63,848 nt of DNA, taken from NCBI GenBank assembly GCA_900545345.1, contig UQYQ01000013.1, positions 1 through 63,848 of the forward strand. Reading direction: 5' to 3'. Position 1 is the stretch's first letter. The number at the start of each line of letters is the position of its first letter. The notes under the pieces are model-generated. The model saw nothing but the letters and a program-made list of their open reading frames with translations. It did no database searches and had not been told where the DNA came from. The translations under genes were made by a program, and so were the position numbers. Positions 51,735 to 60,780 of the stretch are shown in pieces. Source of the DNA: an uncultured Ruminococcus sp. (GTDB lineage Bacteria > Bacillota > Clostridia > Oscillospirales > Ruminococcaceae).

Positions 51735-53003
51735 ATGAAGCAGGAAACAAAATGCTTGCACGAAGGTTATTCACCGAAAAACGGTGAACCGAGAGTAGTG
51801 CCTATAGTTCAAAGCACTACATATGTGTATGACTCAACAAAAGCGGTAGGAGATGTTTTTGATGACCCTACATTAAGTCTTATTTATTCAAGGTTTGAAA
51901 ATCCTACAACAGATGCAGTTGAAAAGAAGATTGCTGCACTTGAGGGCGGTGTTGCCGCAATGTGTACTTCAAGCGGTCAGGCAGCGTCGCTTGTTTCTAT
52001 TTTGAATTTATGTTCTGCCGGCGACAGCTTTATTTCAGCGTCCACAATTTATGGCGGAACAGTAAATCTATTTGCTGTTACACTTAAAAAAATGGGTATA
52101 GAATGTATTTTTGTAAGTCCGGATGCAACGGATGAAGAAATTCAAAACGCCTTTAAGCCAAATACTAAATGCGTTTTCGGTGAAACCATTGCAAACCCTG
52201 CACTAACTATTTTCGATATTGAAAGATTTGCAAGAATCGCTCATAAAAACGGCGTTCCGCTTATTGTTGACAACACTTTTGCAACACCTATTTTGTGTCG
52301 TCCGATTGAATGGGGTGCAGATATAGTTATACATTCAACCAGTAAATATATGGACGGTCATGCAGTTCAGGTTGGAGGAGTAATCGTTGACAGCGGGAAA
52401 TTTGATTTTACAAGCGGAAAGTTCCCTGACTTTACCGAGCCTGATGAAAGCTATCACGGCGTTGTTTATACAAGAGATTATTCAGCTGCACCTTTTATTA
52501 CAAAAGCAAGAATGCAGCTCATGAGGGATTTTGGATGTTATCCTGCTGCTAACTCATCATTCTTGTTAAATCTCGGATTGGAAACACTTGCTGTCAGAAT
52601 GAAACAGTACTGTGAAAATGCTTTAAAGGTTGCAAAATTCTTTAAGGAACAGGATAAAATTGAAGAGGTTATTTATCCTTCACTTGAGGGTGATAAGTAT
52701 TATGAACTTGCTTCAAAATATGTTCCCCAGGGTTCAAGCGGTGTTATTTCAATAGTTGTAAAGGGCGGAAGAGATAATGCTATAAAATTCATGGACGCTC
52801 TTGAGCTTGCATCAAATGAAGTTCATGTTGCCGATATAAGAACTTGTGTTCTTCACCCTGCTTCTGCAACCCACAGACAGCTTACAGACGAACAGCTTGT
52901 TGCTGCCGGTATTAACGGAGGAATGATTAGATTTTCATGCGGTCTTGAGAATGTCGATGATATTATTGCCGATATTCAAAAGGGACTTGATGCAATAGAT
53001 TAA
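51735..53003 (+). CDS. metY: O-acetylhomoserine sulfhydrylase/aminocarboxypropyltransferase
   Basis: A 422-residue PLP enzyme of the Cys/Met metabolism family. It starts KQETKCLHEGYSPKNGEPRV and has YSRFENPTTDAVEKKIAALE. The PLP lysine is in VIHSTSKYMDGHAVQVGG (about residue 207), and a C-terminal part DIRTCVLHPASATHRQLT is typical. It makes homocysteine from O-acetylhomoserine and sulfide. No SAM riboswitch or T-box is visible before it. A terminator follows. Confidence 0.93.
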   Translation: MKQETKCLHEGYSPKNGEPRVVPIVQSTTYVYDSTKAVGDVFDDPTLSLIYSRFENPTTDAVEKKIAALEGGVAAMCTSSGQAASLVSILNLCSAGDSFISASTIYGGTVNLFAVTLKKMGIECIFVSPDATDEEIQNAFKPNTKCVFGETIANPALTIFDIERFARIAHKNGVPLIVDNTFATPILCRPIEWGADIVIHSTSKYMDGHAVQVGGVIVDSGKFDFTSGKFPDFTEPDESYHGVVYTRDYSAAPFITKARMQLMRDFGCYPAANSSFLLNLGLETLAVRMKQYCENALKVAKFFKEQDKIEEVIYPSLEGDKYYELASKYVPQGSSGVISIVVKGGRDNAIKFMDALELASNEVHVADIRTCVLHPASATHRQLTDEQLVAAGINGGMIRFSCGLENVDDIIADIQKGLDAID

Positions 53004-53031
53004 TATAAAACCCATATGAACAATATATCAA

Positions 53032-53068
53032 AAGGACAGAAGAGTTTTTTCTTCTGTCCTTATTTTTT
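53032..53068 (+). terminator. Terminator after metY
   Basis: AAGGACAGAAGA and TCTTCTGTCCTT pair, followed by ATTTTTT. Confidence 0.9.
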
Positions 53069-53119
53069 GCACATAATAATAACTTCACCATTATGATGAT
53101 GAGGTTATTTATGGTGATA

Positions 53120-53755
53120 TTACTTAATTTCTTCTAAATGCTTTTCTCTTGCATTTATATAAGTTATCATGAGTTCAACAGAGCCGTCAATTCCTATCTG
53201 TGAAGAATTAATGCAAAGGTCATAGTTCTTAGCTTCGCCCCATTTCATATCAGAATAGTAATTATAGTAATTAGCTCTGTTTTTATCAGTTTTCTTTATA
53301 AAGTCTTGTACTTTATCTTTTTCTATATCATAGCGTTCTAAAATCCTTTTTCTTTTATTAACCATGTCTGCATTGATGAAAAAGTTGATTACATTTTTAT
53401 TTTCTTTAAGAATATAATCAGCACATCTTCCTACAATTACACAAGGTCCTTGCTCGCCTATTTTTTTTATTGTATCAAATTGCGCTAAAAAAAGCTTGTG
53501 ATTAAGAGGCATATTAGGATGGATTTTACCGTCGGCGCTAAGAGGATATGTCCCCATAACCAATGAATAAAGAAGGCTGTTTGAATGTGATTCATCATTT
53601 TTATAAAAAAGCTCCTCACAAATCCCGCTTTCTTTTGAAGCCATCTCCAATAGCTCCTTATCATAAAATGGGATATTAAGTCTTTCGGCTAATTTTTTTC
53701 CTATTTCTCGGCCACCGCTTCCGAATTCTCTGCTTATAGTAATAATTGATTTCAC
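53120..53755 (-). CDS. Cytidylate-kinase-like family protein
   Basis: A 211-residue protein of the cytidylate kinase-like family (P-loop variant ISREFGSGGREIGKKLAERL at residues 6-25). It contains PFYDKELLEMASKESGI and GPCVIVGRCADYILKE. The family is abundant in gut Firmicutes; the substrate is not certain, since it differs from Cmk itself. Start after AAAGGAGGTTTTTGTTGTGAAATG. It has no operon partner. Confidence 0.85.
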   Translation of the reverse strand: MKSIITISREFGSGGREIGKKLAERLNIPFYDKELLEMASKESGICEELFYKNDESHSNSLLYSLVMGTYPLSADGKIHPNMPLNHKLFLAQFDTIKKIGEQGPCVIVGRCADYILKENKNVINFFINADMVNKRKRILERYDIEKDKVQDFIKKTDKNRANYYNYYSDMKWGEAKNYDLCINSSQIGIDGSVELMITYINAREKHLEEIK

Positions 53756-53990
53756 AACAAAAACCTCCTTTCAAAATTTCAATTCTGCATTTGTTGCTAA
53801 ACTTAGTATAACATGTTTTTATAGAATTAGCACTGCTTTTTTTGAACAATTTTACATTAATTTCTTTGTGCAATAAGTCAATATAGAAAGCTGTATATAT
53901 TTATTTTTTATGGTTAGAATATTTGTATTCAGTTATTTTAACCGTAAATGCTGTGAGCGATAAGAGTATGTTAATAAAGGAGCAATGTGT

Positions 53991-54437
53991 ATGAAACTTA
54001 GTCAATCACAATACAGTGAGTTGTATAAAGAAGCGTCAAAGGGAACAAGGTCATGGATTACAATACCAAAAGCATTTATAATAGGAGGTCTGATTTGTAC
54101 ATTGGGCGAGGTTTTACTTAACCTTTATGAGCATTGGGGATTAAGTGAAGAAAACGGTGCGATGCTGACTTCTATAACCCTTATATTTTTATCGGCATTG
54201 TTCACCGGACTTGGACTTTATCAAAAGCTTGCAAAGCATGCCGGTGCAGGAACTCTGGTACCTATAACAGGTTTTGCAAATTCTGTAGTTGCACCTGCTA
54301 TTGAGTTTAAAACAGAAGGTTTGATTTTAGGCTTGGGTGCTAAAATTTTTATTATTTCAGGTCCGGTTATTTTATACGGAACGCTGGCATCAATGGTTTA
54401 TGGATTGATATATTTTATATGTACCAAACTGTTTTAA
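53991..54437 (+). CDS. spoVAC: Stage V sporulation protein AC
   Basis: A 148-residue membrane protein with SpoVAC features: YLISS-like N-terminus (LSQSQYSELYKEASKGTRSW), GLGLYQKLAKHAGAGTLVPI, TGFANSVVAPAIEFKTEG and LGLGAKIFIISGPVILYGT. SpoVAC is the mechanosensitive channel for release of Ca-dipicolinate in germination. The gene normally sits with spoVAD and spoVAE; neither is here. The ATG two codons upstream lies too close to GGAG, so this start is chosen. Confidence 0.93.
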   Translation: MKLSQSQYSELYKEASKGTRSWITIPKAFIIGGLICTLGEVLLNLYEHWGLSEENGAMLTSITLIFLSALFTGLGLYQKLAKHAGAGTLVPITGFANSVVAPAIEFKTEGLILGLGAKIFIISGPVILYGTLASMVYGLIYFICTKLF

Positions 54438-54518
54438 AATAAGTCAGTATTATTACTGCAATTTGTTATATTGAATTATTTACCTCACTATGATACAATA
54501 ATTAAAGAGGTGAATTGT

Positions 54519-55019
54519 ATGCTATCTAAAATTTTATCAAGGGAAGAATGCTCAAAATGCAGAATTTGCTGTCAATTCGATGACAGCGATTTATGGGAAA
54601 CACCAGTTATATATAATGACATCGCTGATAGTATTCTAAAAATAAATCCAAAACAGGAATTTTTAGAAACAGATATTAATGACCATAACAAAATAAGAGT
54701 TTTAAAGCTTAACAAGGAAAATGAATTATATCCTTGTACTATGCTAGATAAAGATAAAGGGTGTATGTTAAGTTCAGAAGACAAGCCATTCGATTGTAAG
54801 ATATGGCCGCTTAGGGTCATGAAAAAAGATGACAGTATAGTAATTACATTATCTCCTGTATGTCCGGTCGTTGCTGAAAAACCAATTGAGGATGTAAAGA
54901 ATGTAGTTAATGAATTATCTGATTTAATATTTGATCAGGCCGGACTTCATCCTGAAATAATCAAAGATTATATAGATGGATATAAAATTTTGGACAGCAG
55001 GTCTTTAGTGACGCACTAG
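54519..55019 (+). CDS. YkgJ-family cysteine-cluster protein
   Basis: A 166-residue protein with N-terminal CSKCRICCQFDDSDLW (CxxCxxCC), then YPCTMLDKDKGCMLSSEDKP, and a CPVVAEKP motif. This is the YkgJ pattern of zinc or iron-sulfur chelating proteins. Function is not known. The upstream TTG is unlikely; AAAGAGGTGAATTGT fits this ATG. It is 81 bases after spoVAC and may share its transcript. Confidence 0.85.
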   Translation: MLSKILSREECSKCRICCQFDDSDLWETPVIYNDIADSILKINPKQEFLETDINDHNKIRVLKLNKENELYPCTMLDKDKGCMLSSEDKPFDCKIWPLRVMKKDDSIVITLSPVCPVVAEKPIEDVKNVVNELSDLIFDQAGLHPEIIKDYIDGYKILDSRSLVTH

Positions 55020-55052
55020 TGCATGTCTTTTTGTTTTTGTATACAGTAAAAA

Positions 55053-55078
55053 AACTCCTTTGAAAAATCAAAGGAGTT
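55053..55078 (-). terminator. Terminator of secD-secF
   Basis: AACTCCTTTGA and TCAAAGGAGTT pair. The minus strand continues in seven T residues; it may also act in the plus direction for the YkgJ gene. Confidence 0.87.
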
Positions 55079-55091
55079 AAATTTTTAATGT

Positions 55092-56102
55092 TTACTTTTT
55101 CTTTGCAGAAGCAGAAGCAGCTGCAAGTTTTTTCTTTTTATGTTCCTGCCAGCATACCCAAAGTGTAGGTGCAATGCAGTTTGATGAATAAACACCTGCT
55201 AACATTCCGATGATAAGAGGGAATGCAAAACTCAAGATTGAAGAAACGCCTGCTATAATACATACAATACATACAACAGCCATTGCAACAATTGTTGTGA
55301 CATTCGTATGAATTGAACGACCTACTGTTTGAGTTACTGAGATATTTACAAGCTCAGCAACATCAGCTTTTCTTCCGTAAATTCTCTTGTTTTCACGGAT
55401 ACGGTCATATATGATGATTGTAGCATTGATTGAGTAACCCAGAATTGTCAGAAGTACTGCCATAAAGTTTGCATCGATGTCAAATCCGCAGATAACGAAG
55501 CATCCGAATACCATAAGCATATCATGGACAAGTGCAACGACCGCCATGCAGCCTGCTGAGATACCTCCGATTTTTCTGAATCTGAATCCGATATATACAA
55601 TCATTACAATTACTGAGAATATTACAGCAACCAAACATTTAATGAAGAACTCTTTACCGTTTGAAGGTGAAACATCGTTTGAACCGTAAACTTCAAGCTT
55701 GTTATCTTTTAATTCATTTTGAAGTGCGTCCGTCAGTTGTGTCTGCTTTGAATTGGTAAGTCCCTCTTCAGAAGCAAACGATAAGGTAACAGTTTTTGAT
55801 GAATCTGCCATACTTTCACCGGTTGTAACCTGAACTCTTTCGCCAATTGAATTCTTAACAACTTCTTCAATCTTAGAAGTATCAATATCACCGGAATAAG
55901 AGTAAGTAATTTCTGTACCGCCCTTAAACTGAATAGCAAGGTTAAGTCTTCCGCATAGTGCAACAATAATCGAAATAACAATTAATGCGATTGAAACAAT
56001 ATAAAATGTTTTTTTGTGACCGCATATATTCAGTGGTTTTCTTTGTGTGGTTTTATCATCCTTAACAACTTCTGTTGCAGGAGTATTAGTCTTTTTAGTC
56101 AT
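55092..56102 (-). CDS. secF: Protein translocase subunit SecF
   Basis: A 336-residue SecF with six helices. It begins with a cytoplasmic lead (MTKKTNTPATEV), then the first helix, a periplasmic P1 domain with LAIQFKGGTEITYSY, and the phrases ATIIIYDRIRENKR and SFAFPLIIGMLAGVYSS. It pairs with SecD to use the proton gradient for protein export. An earlier ATG (ATGGAGGTG) is the ribosome binding site. It overlaps the secD stop by eight bases. Confidence 0.93.
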   Translation of the reverse strand: MTKKTNTPATEVVKDDKTTQRKPLNICGHKKTFYIVSIALIVISIIVALCGRLNLAIQFKGGTEITYSYSGDIDTSKIEEVVKNSIGERVQVTTGESMADSSKTVTLSFASEEGLTNSKQTQLTDALQNELKDNKLEVYGSNDVSPSNGKEFFIKCLVAVIFSVIVMIVYIGFRFRKIGGISAGCMAVVALVHDMLMVFGCFVICGFDIDANFMAVLLTILGYSINATIIIYDRIRENKRIYGRKADVAELVNISVTQTVGRSIHTNVTTIVAMAVVCIVCIIAGVSSILSFAFPLIIGMLAGVYSSNCIAPTLWVCWQEHKKKKLAAASASAKKK

Positions 56103-57474
56103 GCTTAACACCTCCATAAAGTTTTGGATTTTTGAAGCACTTAAACTTTGAAAGTGATGAAAGCATTAATCTGGAAGCAAATACTCCGAACACAAAGTTA
56201 AGAATAATACCTACAAGCAATGTGTATCCGAGTGAATAAATTGTTCCGGCTGTTGAAGCTCCGAACGAGAAGAATACGAAGTTAAGCATTTTTGCAAATA
56301 AGCTGTCTGTAGGTCCGAATGCACCCATTAATATAACAGCTACAAAAACTACTGTTATGTTACTGTCAAATACAGCTGACCAAGCTCTCTTGTATCCAAC
56401 CTCAATAGCTCCGTTAAGAGTTTTGCCGTTACCCAGCTCTTCTTTTATTCTTTCAAAAGTAACAACATTAGCGTCAACGCCCATTCCGACAGCAAGTATA
56501 ATACCCGCAATACCCGGAATAGTCAAAGTGAAGCTTTCAATATTAGGGAAGAATCCTGAAATAGCAGCTATTGTGCATATAACTTGTCCGACCAGAGCAA
56601 TTGAAGCAACTGCACCTGCGAGTCTGTAAATACAAATCATATAGATACAGATAAGTGCAAATGCAATAACACCAGCAATAAGCATAGCATTTAAAGCACC
56701 TGTTCCAAGTGTAGGAGAGATAATATCTGTACTTGTTGCCTCAAGCTTAAACGGAAGCGAACCGGCGTTGATTTTATCTGCAAGTGCTTTTGCACTTTCA
56801 TATGTGAATCTTCCTTCAATGATACATTTGCCATCTGTTATAGCAGAATTTACCGAAGGTGCGGAAATACAGTCATCATCCATGTAAATTGAAATAGAAC
56901 CGCTGCCTGCAAGTCTTGAAGTAGCATCGGCGAATGCTGCTTTACCTGCGTTGTTAAATTCAAGGCTTACAACATATTCGTTTGCACCGCTTTCTGTTGT
57001 CTGCATAGTAGCTTCTGCATTTTCTACCTGATCACCTGTAAGAATTAGTGCACCGTTAGGATCTTCCTGACCTTCTTTGAAAGTAAGGATTGCAGTTTCA
57101 CCTAATTCTTTAACGGCAGCTTCAGGGTCAAAGCTTGTGTCACCTGCCTGCCAAGGGAAGCTTACAACAACTCTTTTATTGTTGTAATCAACATAAACTT
57201 CACTGTCAGTGATGTTTAAGCTGACAAGTCTTTGTTCGATAACCGATTTGGCTGCGTCCATGTTTTTGTCTGTGGCTTCATAGCCGTCAGCAGGCTCGAA
57301 AGTAGCATTTACTCCGCCTCTGATATCGATTCCCCATCTGATTTCATCTACGCCCTTAATATAAGAAGTCCTTGTGTCACCATATTGTGAGTGGATACCT
57401 GCGAATGTCAGATAACCAATCAAAACAATTATTGCGGCAACTATAAAGAACACGGGCTTTTTTACCTTTCGCAC
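56095..57474 (-). CDS. secD: Protein translocase subunit SecD
   Basis: A 459-residue SecD with an N-terminal helix, the periplasmic domain (IRWGIDIRGGVNATFEPADG, about 45-60) and five further helices (VGMGVDANVVTFERIKEEL is the family motif). It works with SecF. The periplasmic region is shorter than in Gram-negative SecD, as usual in Firmicutes. Its start follows CTAGGAGGACTAACAGTGCGAAAGG, so GTG at the first codon is the start. Confidence 0.94.
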   Translation of the reverse strand: MRKVKKPVFFIVAAIIVLIGYLTFAGIHSQYGDTRTSYIKGVDEIRWGIDIRGGVNATFEPADGYEATDKNMDAAKSVIEQRLVSLNITDSEVYVDYNNKRVVVSFPWQAGDTSFDPEAAVKELGETAILTFKEGQEDPNGALILTGDQVENAEATMQTTESGANEYVVSLEFNNAGKAAFADATSRLAGSGSISIYMDDDCISAPSVNSAITDGKCIIEGRFTYESAKALADKINAGSLPFKLEATSTDIISPTLGTGALNAMLIAGVIAFALICIYMICIYRLAGAVASIALVGQVICTIAAISGFFPNIESFTLTIPGIAGIILAVGMGVDANVVTFERIKEELGNGKTLNGAIEVGYKRAWSAVFDSNITVVFVAVILMGAFGPTDSLFAKMLNFVFFSFGASTAGTIYSLGYTLLVGIILNFVFGVFASRLMLSSLSKFKCFKNPKLYGGVKHD

Positions 57475-57600
57475 TGTTAGTCCTCCTAGTATGTAAAATT
57501 GTAAAATTGCGGTTTAAATCGCAAAAATATTCACTAAGTAATTATAACTAAAATATCGTATCTTGTCAAGTGGTGGAAATGATTTATAGCAAAATACCAA

Positions 57601-57638
57601 AAAAGCCCTGTACCAATTTATGGTACAGGTTCTTTTTT
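57601..57638 (-). terminator. Bidirectional terminator after spoVT
   Basis: CCTGTACC and GGTACAGG form the stem with T-runs on both sides (TTTTTT). In the minus direction it ends spoVT. Confidence 0.87.
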
Positions 57639-57704
57639 CGATATTCTATAAAATTGAAGCGGTTTATAAAATTAATTTTTTATAGATAAATTATAAATTT
57701 TTGA

Positions 57705-58244
57705 TTAATCTTCCATTTGTTTACTTAAAAACATTGCAGCCGCTTTTGTCAGAATCAGTTTGTTTTGGTCACCTTTTGAACTTTCGTCATTTGCAAGAAG
57801 CGCAACGGCACCGGTGACAGTACCTTCTGAAATAATAGGTGAAATCGCCAATGCTTTTTTTGAAACGCCTTCAATAGGCATAACAGGCTGTTCATTATTT
57901 TCATATGTGAAAGATTTTCCGCTTTGAAAAAATTCTTCAAGCGCCTGAGAAACTCTTCTCTCGGAGTATTCCTTTTTACCCTGACCTGAAACGGCTACAA
58001 CATGGTCACGGTCAAAAACAACAACTGTTCCTCCGTCAAGCTTGTGAATTACATCAGCTGCTTGGGTTGCTGATTCGCTTAATTCATGTACAGGTGAATA
58101 TTTTCTGAAAATTACATTTCCGTCATTATCGGTATAAATCTCAAGCGGACTTCCTTCTCTTATTCTTAATGTTCTTCTTATTTCTTTTGGAATAACGACT
58201 CTGCCTAAGTCGTCTATTCGCCTAACTATTCCGGTAGCTTTCAT
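57705..58244 (-). CDS. spoVT: Stage V sporulation transcription regulator SpoVT
   Basis: A 179-residue protein. The N-terminal AbrB-like swapped hairpin (residues 1-45, MKATGIVRRIDDLGRVVIPK, then EIRRTLRIREGSPLEIYTD) is followed by a GAF-like domain (about 55-175). SpoVT tunes forespore sigma-G genes. The upstream ATG is the ribosome binding site (ATGGAGGAAATAAAA), so this ATG is used. It stands alone. Confidence 0.95.
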   Translation of the reverse strand: MKATGIVRRIDDLGRVVIPKEIRRTLRIREGSPLEIYTDNDGNVIFRKYSPVHELSESATQAADVIHKLDGGTVVVFDRDHVVAVSGQGKKEYSERRVSQALEEFFQSGKSFTYENNEQPVMPIEGVSKKALAISPIISEGTVTGAVALLANDESSKGDQNKLILTKAAAMFLSKQMED

Positions 58245-58462
58245 TTTTATTTCCTCCAAATTGTTTTATATAATTACAGTAGTACTATTGTTTGCATAAA
58301 ACAAAAATTTATACTATCATTTTAAACCACAAAATATAATTTCATATAAAATTTATATTTTGTTTTTTCTTGTTTTTTAAGTTGGTGTATTTATATTTTA
58401 TCTGTTTTTATATTTTTCATGCAGTTTATAGAAAATATATTTTTAAATTTAAAAAATAAAAA

Positions 58463-58487
58463 CAGCCCGGATTTTTGTTCCGGACTG
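58463..58487 (-). terminator. Terminator of mscL
   Basis: CAGCCCGGA and TCCGGACTG pair. On the minus strand the run TTTTTATTTTTT follows. Confidence 0.85.
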
Positions 58488-58501
58488 AATGTTTTGTTTT
58501 T

Positions 58502-58933
58502 TTATTCTTTGTCATTATTTTGTGAATTTTGCTGTGTTATAAGCAAATCACGGATTTCGGTTAAAAGTGTTATATCGGTAACAACCGGTTCTTCTGTTTT
58601 ATCTTCTTTAAGTTCTTCTTTTTTTCTTCCTAAATGCTGTGCTTTATTTATTGTTTTTATAATTATAAATATAGTGAATGAAATAAGCAAAAAGCTGATA
58701 ATTGCATTTATAAAGCTTCCTATGCCAAATCCTCCGGGAGCCCAGTCGGCAAACCTTTCGATTCCGGCTTTTCTTAATACTATACCGATAATAGGAGTTA
58801 GAATATCCTTAACCAAAGAAGTAACTATCGCAGTAAAAGCAGAACCTATAATCATACCTACTGCAAGGTCTAAAACATTTCCTCTTGAAATAAACTCTTT
58901 AAATTCCGCGATAAATCCTTTTTTGTTTTCCAT
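58502..58933 (-). CDS. mscL: Large-conductance mechanosensitive channel MscL
   Basis: A 143-residue MscL. It shows the N-terminal KKGFIAEFKEFISRGNVLDL, first helix AVGMIIGSAFTAIVTSLVKD with ILTPIIGIVL, and the second helix FGIGSFINAIISFLLISFTI. The C-terminal coil (about 110-143) is Glu/Lys-rich. It releases solutes on hypo-osmotic shock. It is monocistronic, with the terminator listed. Confidence 0.95.
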   Translation of the reverse strand: MENKKGFIAEFKEFISRGNVLDLAVGMIIGSAFTAIVTSLVKDILTPIIGIVLRKAGIERFADWAPGGFGIGSFINAIISFLLISFTIFIIIKTINKAQHLGRKKEELKEDKTEEPVVTDITLLTEIRDLLITQQNSQNNDKE

Positions 58934-59062
58934 TTTACATTCCTCCGAAGAATTATGTTAATACATATATATTAACATATTCCTTTCGACTAATCAACAG
59001 TTGTTTCGACAAAAACGAATTATAATATCAATTTATGCTGAAAAGCAACAGTGTTTTTATTC

Positions 59063-59091
59063 TTGCTTTATTATTTTAGAAGTAGTATAAT
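59063..59091 (+). promoter_or_regulatory. Promoter of the mraY-like/pssA/psd unit
   Basis: TTGCTT and TATAAT separated by 17 bases. A Spo0A-like word TTCGACA occurs upstream at 59005-59011. Confidence 0.65.
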
Positions 59092-59124
59092 AAAATTAAA
59101 TATGTAAATAAGGAATGATGGAAT

Positions 59125-60099
59125 ATGCTTCGCAATTTAATACCTGAACAATACACCAATATTTATTATGGAATTTTGGTTTTGGCAAGTTTTTTTATAG
59201 CTTTCGGAGGAATTAAAATATTTCGCGGATTGCTCCCTAAGGATCAGGGAAGAGAATTTGCTTTGAACGGAAAGCTTTCAGAAGGAAAACCTCGCGGTGC
59301 GGGTATCATTTTGGTTATTGCTTTTATATTGTCATCTGTTTTATTTGTGCCTCTTGACTCAGAGCTTATTATTTATCTTGCTTTGATTTTTATTGAAATG
59401 ATGAGCGGATATTTAGACGACGGTTCAAAGGTTCCTTGGGGCGAGTATAAAAAGGGGCTTATAGACCTTGTGGTTTCGATAGGCGTTTCTGTCACATATT
59501 ATGCATATAACGGAAGTGTTATTGATTTTGCAATGCTTGGCGTCAGAAACATTAAAATTCCTGCTGTAATATTTATTATTCTTGGGGCAGTTTTAGTTTG
59601 GGCTGCTATAAATGTGACAAATTGCACTGACGGTGTTGACGGACTTTGTGCAAGTGTGTCAACAATATCTCTTCTTACAGCTTATATAATGCTTTTCCTA
59701 CTTGGAAGAGGCGGGAATTTCAGTCCGATGCTTCTTATAATGATAATAAGTGTTTTGGCATACCTTTGGTTTAACGCTTCACCTAGCAAGCTTTTAATGG
59801 GTGACGCTGGGTCAAGGGCTTTAGGCGTAATGCTGGCAATTGCATTTTTACAGACAAAGTCACCTTTTACATTCATTTTTGCAGCGTTTATTCTGATAAT
59901 TGACGGCGGTCTCGGTTTAATAAAGATTGTTGCTATCAGATATTTCAAAATAAAAGATTTTATGAAAAATATAAGAACTCCGATTCATGACCAAATGAGA
60001 AAGGTTAAAGGCTGGAGTGATACTCAGGTGGTTTTCAGATTCAGTATTCTTCAGTTGGTTATTTCATTGGTGGTTGCAGCATTGGTACTTAATTTTTAA
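59125..60099 (+). CDS. MraY-like phospho-sugar transferase (second MraY/WecA family member)
   Basis: A 324-residue polytopic protein with about ten helices. It contains the UDP-sugar transferase motifs NCTDGVDGLC (about residue 168), LMGDAGSRALG and TPIHDQMRKVKGWSDTQVVF near the end, so it transfers a phospho-amino-sugar to a polyprenyl phosphate. It is outside a cell-division/murein cluster and is instead followed by pssA and psd, which is unusual. The exact substrate is uncertain: it may be MurNAc-pentapeptide (MraY) or another amino-sugar. ATG follows AAGGAATGATGGAATATG. Confidence 0.85.
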   Translation: MLRNLIPEQYTNIYYGILVLASFFIAFGGIKIFRGLLPKDQGREFALNGKLSEGKPRGAGIILVIAFILSSVLFVPLDSELIIYLALIFIEMMSGYLDDGSKVPWGEYKKGLIDLVVSIGVSVTYYAYNGSVIDFAMLGVRNIKIPAVIFIILGAVLVWAAINVTNCTDGVDGLCASVSTISLLTAYIMLFLLGRGGNFSPMLLIMIISVLAYLWFNASPSKLLMGDAGSRALGVMLAIAFLQTKSPFTFIFAAFILIIDGGLGLIKIVAIRYFKIKDFMKNIRTPIHDQMRKVKGWSDTQVVFRFSILQLVISLVVAALVLNF

Positions 60100-60111
60100 G
60101 GAGATGATTAT

Positions 60112-60753
60112 TTGTTAGGATATTATAATTATTCTGTAATTGTTACATACATAGGTCTTGCTTCTTCGATTTTCGGTATAACTCAGGTGATAGAAGCGTA
60201 TTCCGGAAACGGCGATTATGCACTGCCTTTTCTGTGTTTGCTTTTATCAGGTCTTTGTGATATGTTTGACGGTAAGATTGCAAGAAAAATGAAAAACCGT
60301 ACCGAGCGTGAAAAGGTTTTCGGCATACAGATAGATTCGCTTTGTGACCTTGTTTGTTTTGGTGTTTTTCCTGCAATACTTGGTTATTCATTTGGATTTA
60401 ATTATGGGTTAGGACTTGCTGCTGCATATTTTATTATTCAGGGTGCAGTGATAAGACTGGGATTTTTCAATGTTATGGAGCAGGAGCGTCAAAAGGAAAC
60501 CAGCGAAAACAGAGTGGAATACAGAGGACTTCCTGTAACATCGGTAGCTATAATTTTGCCTATAATTTATCTTGGAAAATCATTTGTAGGGGAAAATCTA
60601 TTCCCATATGTTTTCCAGATATTTATGATTGTAACGGGAATTTTGTTCTTATTGAAATTTAAAGTTAAGAAGCCTCACATAAAAGGAATGCTTATTCTTT
60701 TCACTATAGGAATCCTTATATTAATAGGATTTATCAGAGGTCAGCTCAAGTAA
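60112..60753 (+). CDS. pssA: CDP-diacylglycerol-serine O-phosphatidyltransferase
   Basis: A 213-residue membrane protein with the CDP-alcohol transferase motif CDMFDGKIARKMKNRT, then GIQIDSLCD (DG..AR..G...D...D). It makes phosphatidylserine from CDP-diacylglycerol and serine. Six helices are expected. TTG start after AAGGAGATGATTAT. It lies between the mraY-like gene and psd, with small gaps. Confidence 0.9.
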   Translation: MLGYYNYSVIVTYIGLASSIFGITQVIEAYSGNGDYALPFLCLLLSGLCDMFDGKIARKMKNRTEREKVFGIQIDSLCDLVCFGVFPAILGYSFGFNYGLGLAAAYFIIQGAVIRLGFFNVMEQERQKETSENRVEYRGLPVTSVAIILPIIYLGKSFVGENLFPYVFQIFMIVTGILFLLKFKVKKPHIKGMLILFTIGILILIGFIRGQLK

Positions 60754-60780
60754 TTTTGTAAAAGTAATAAAGAGGTACTA

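Noticed and set aside
53071..53118. Possible second terminator or attachment-like repeat after metY
   Set aside because: The inverted repeat (ATAACTTCACC region) is imperfect and lacks a clear T-run.
57541..58500. Possible sigma-G promoters before spoVT, spoVAC and gerKA
   Set aside because: Only partial matches to the -35 and -10 words were found in very AT-rich DNA; I could not choose one with confidence.
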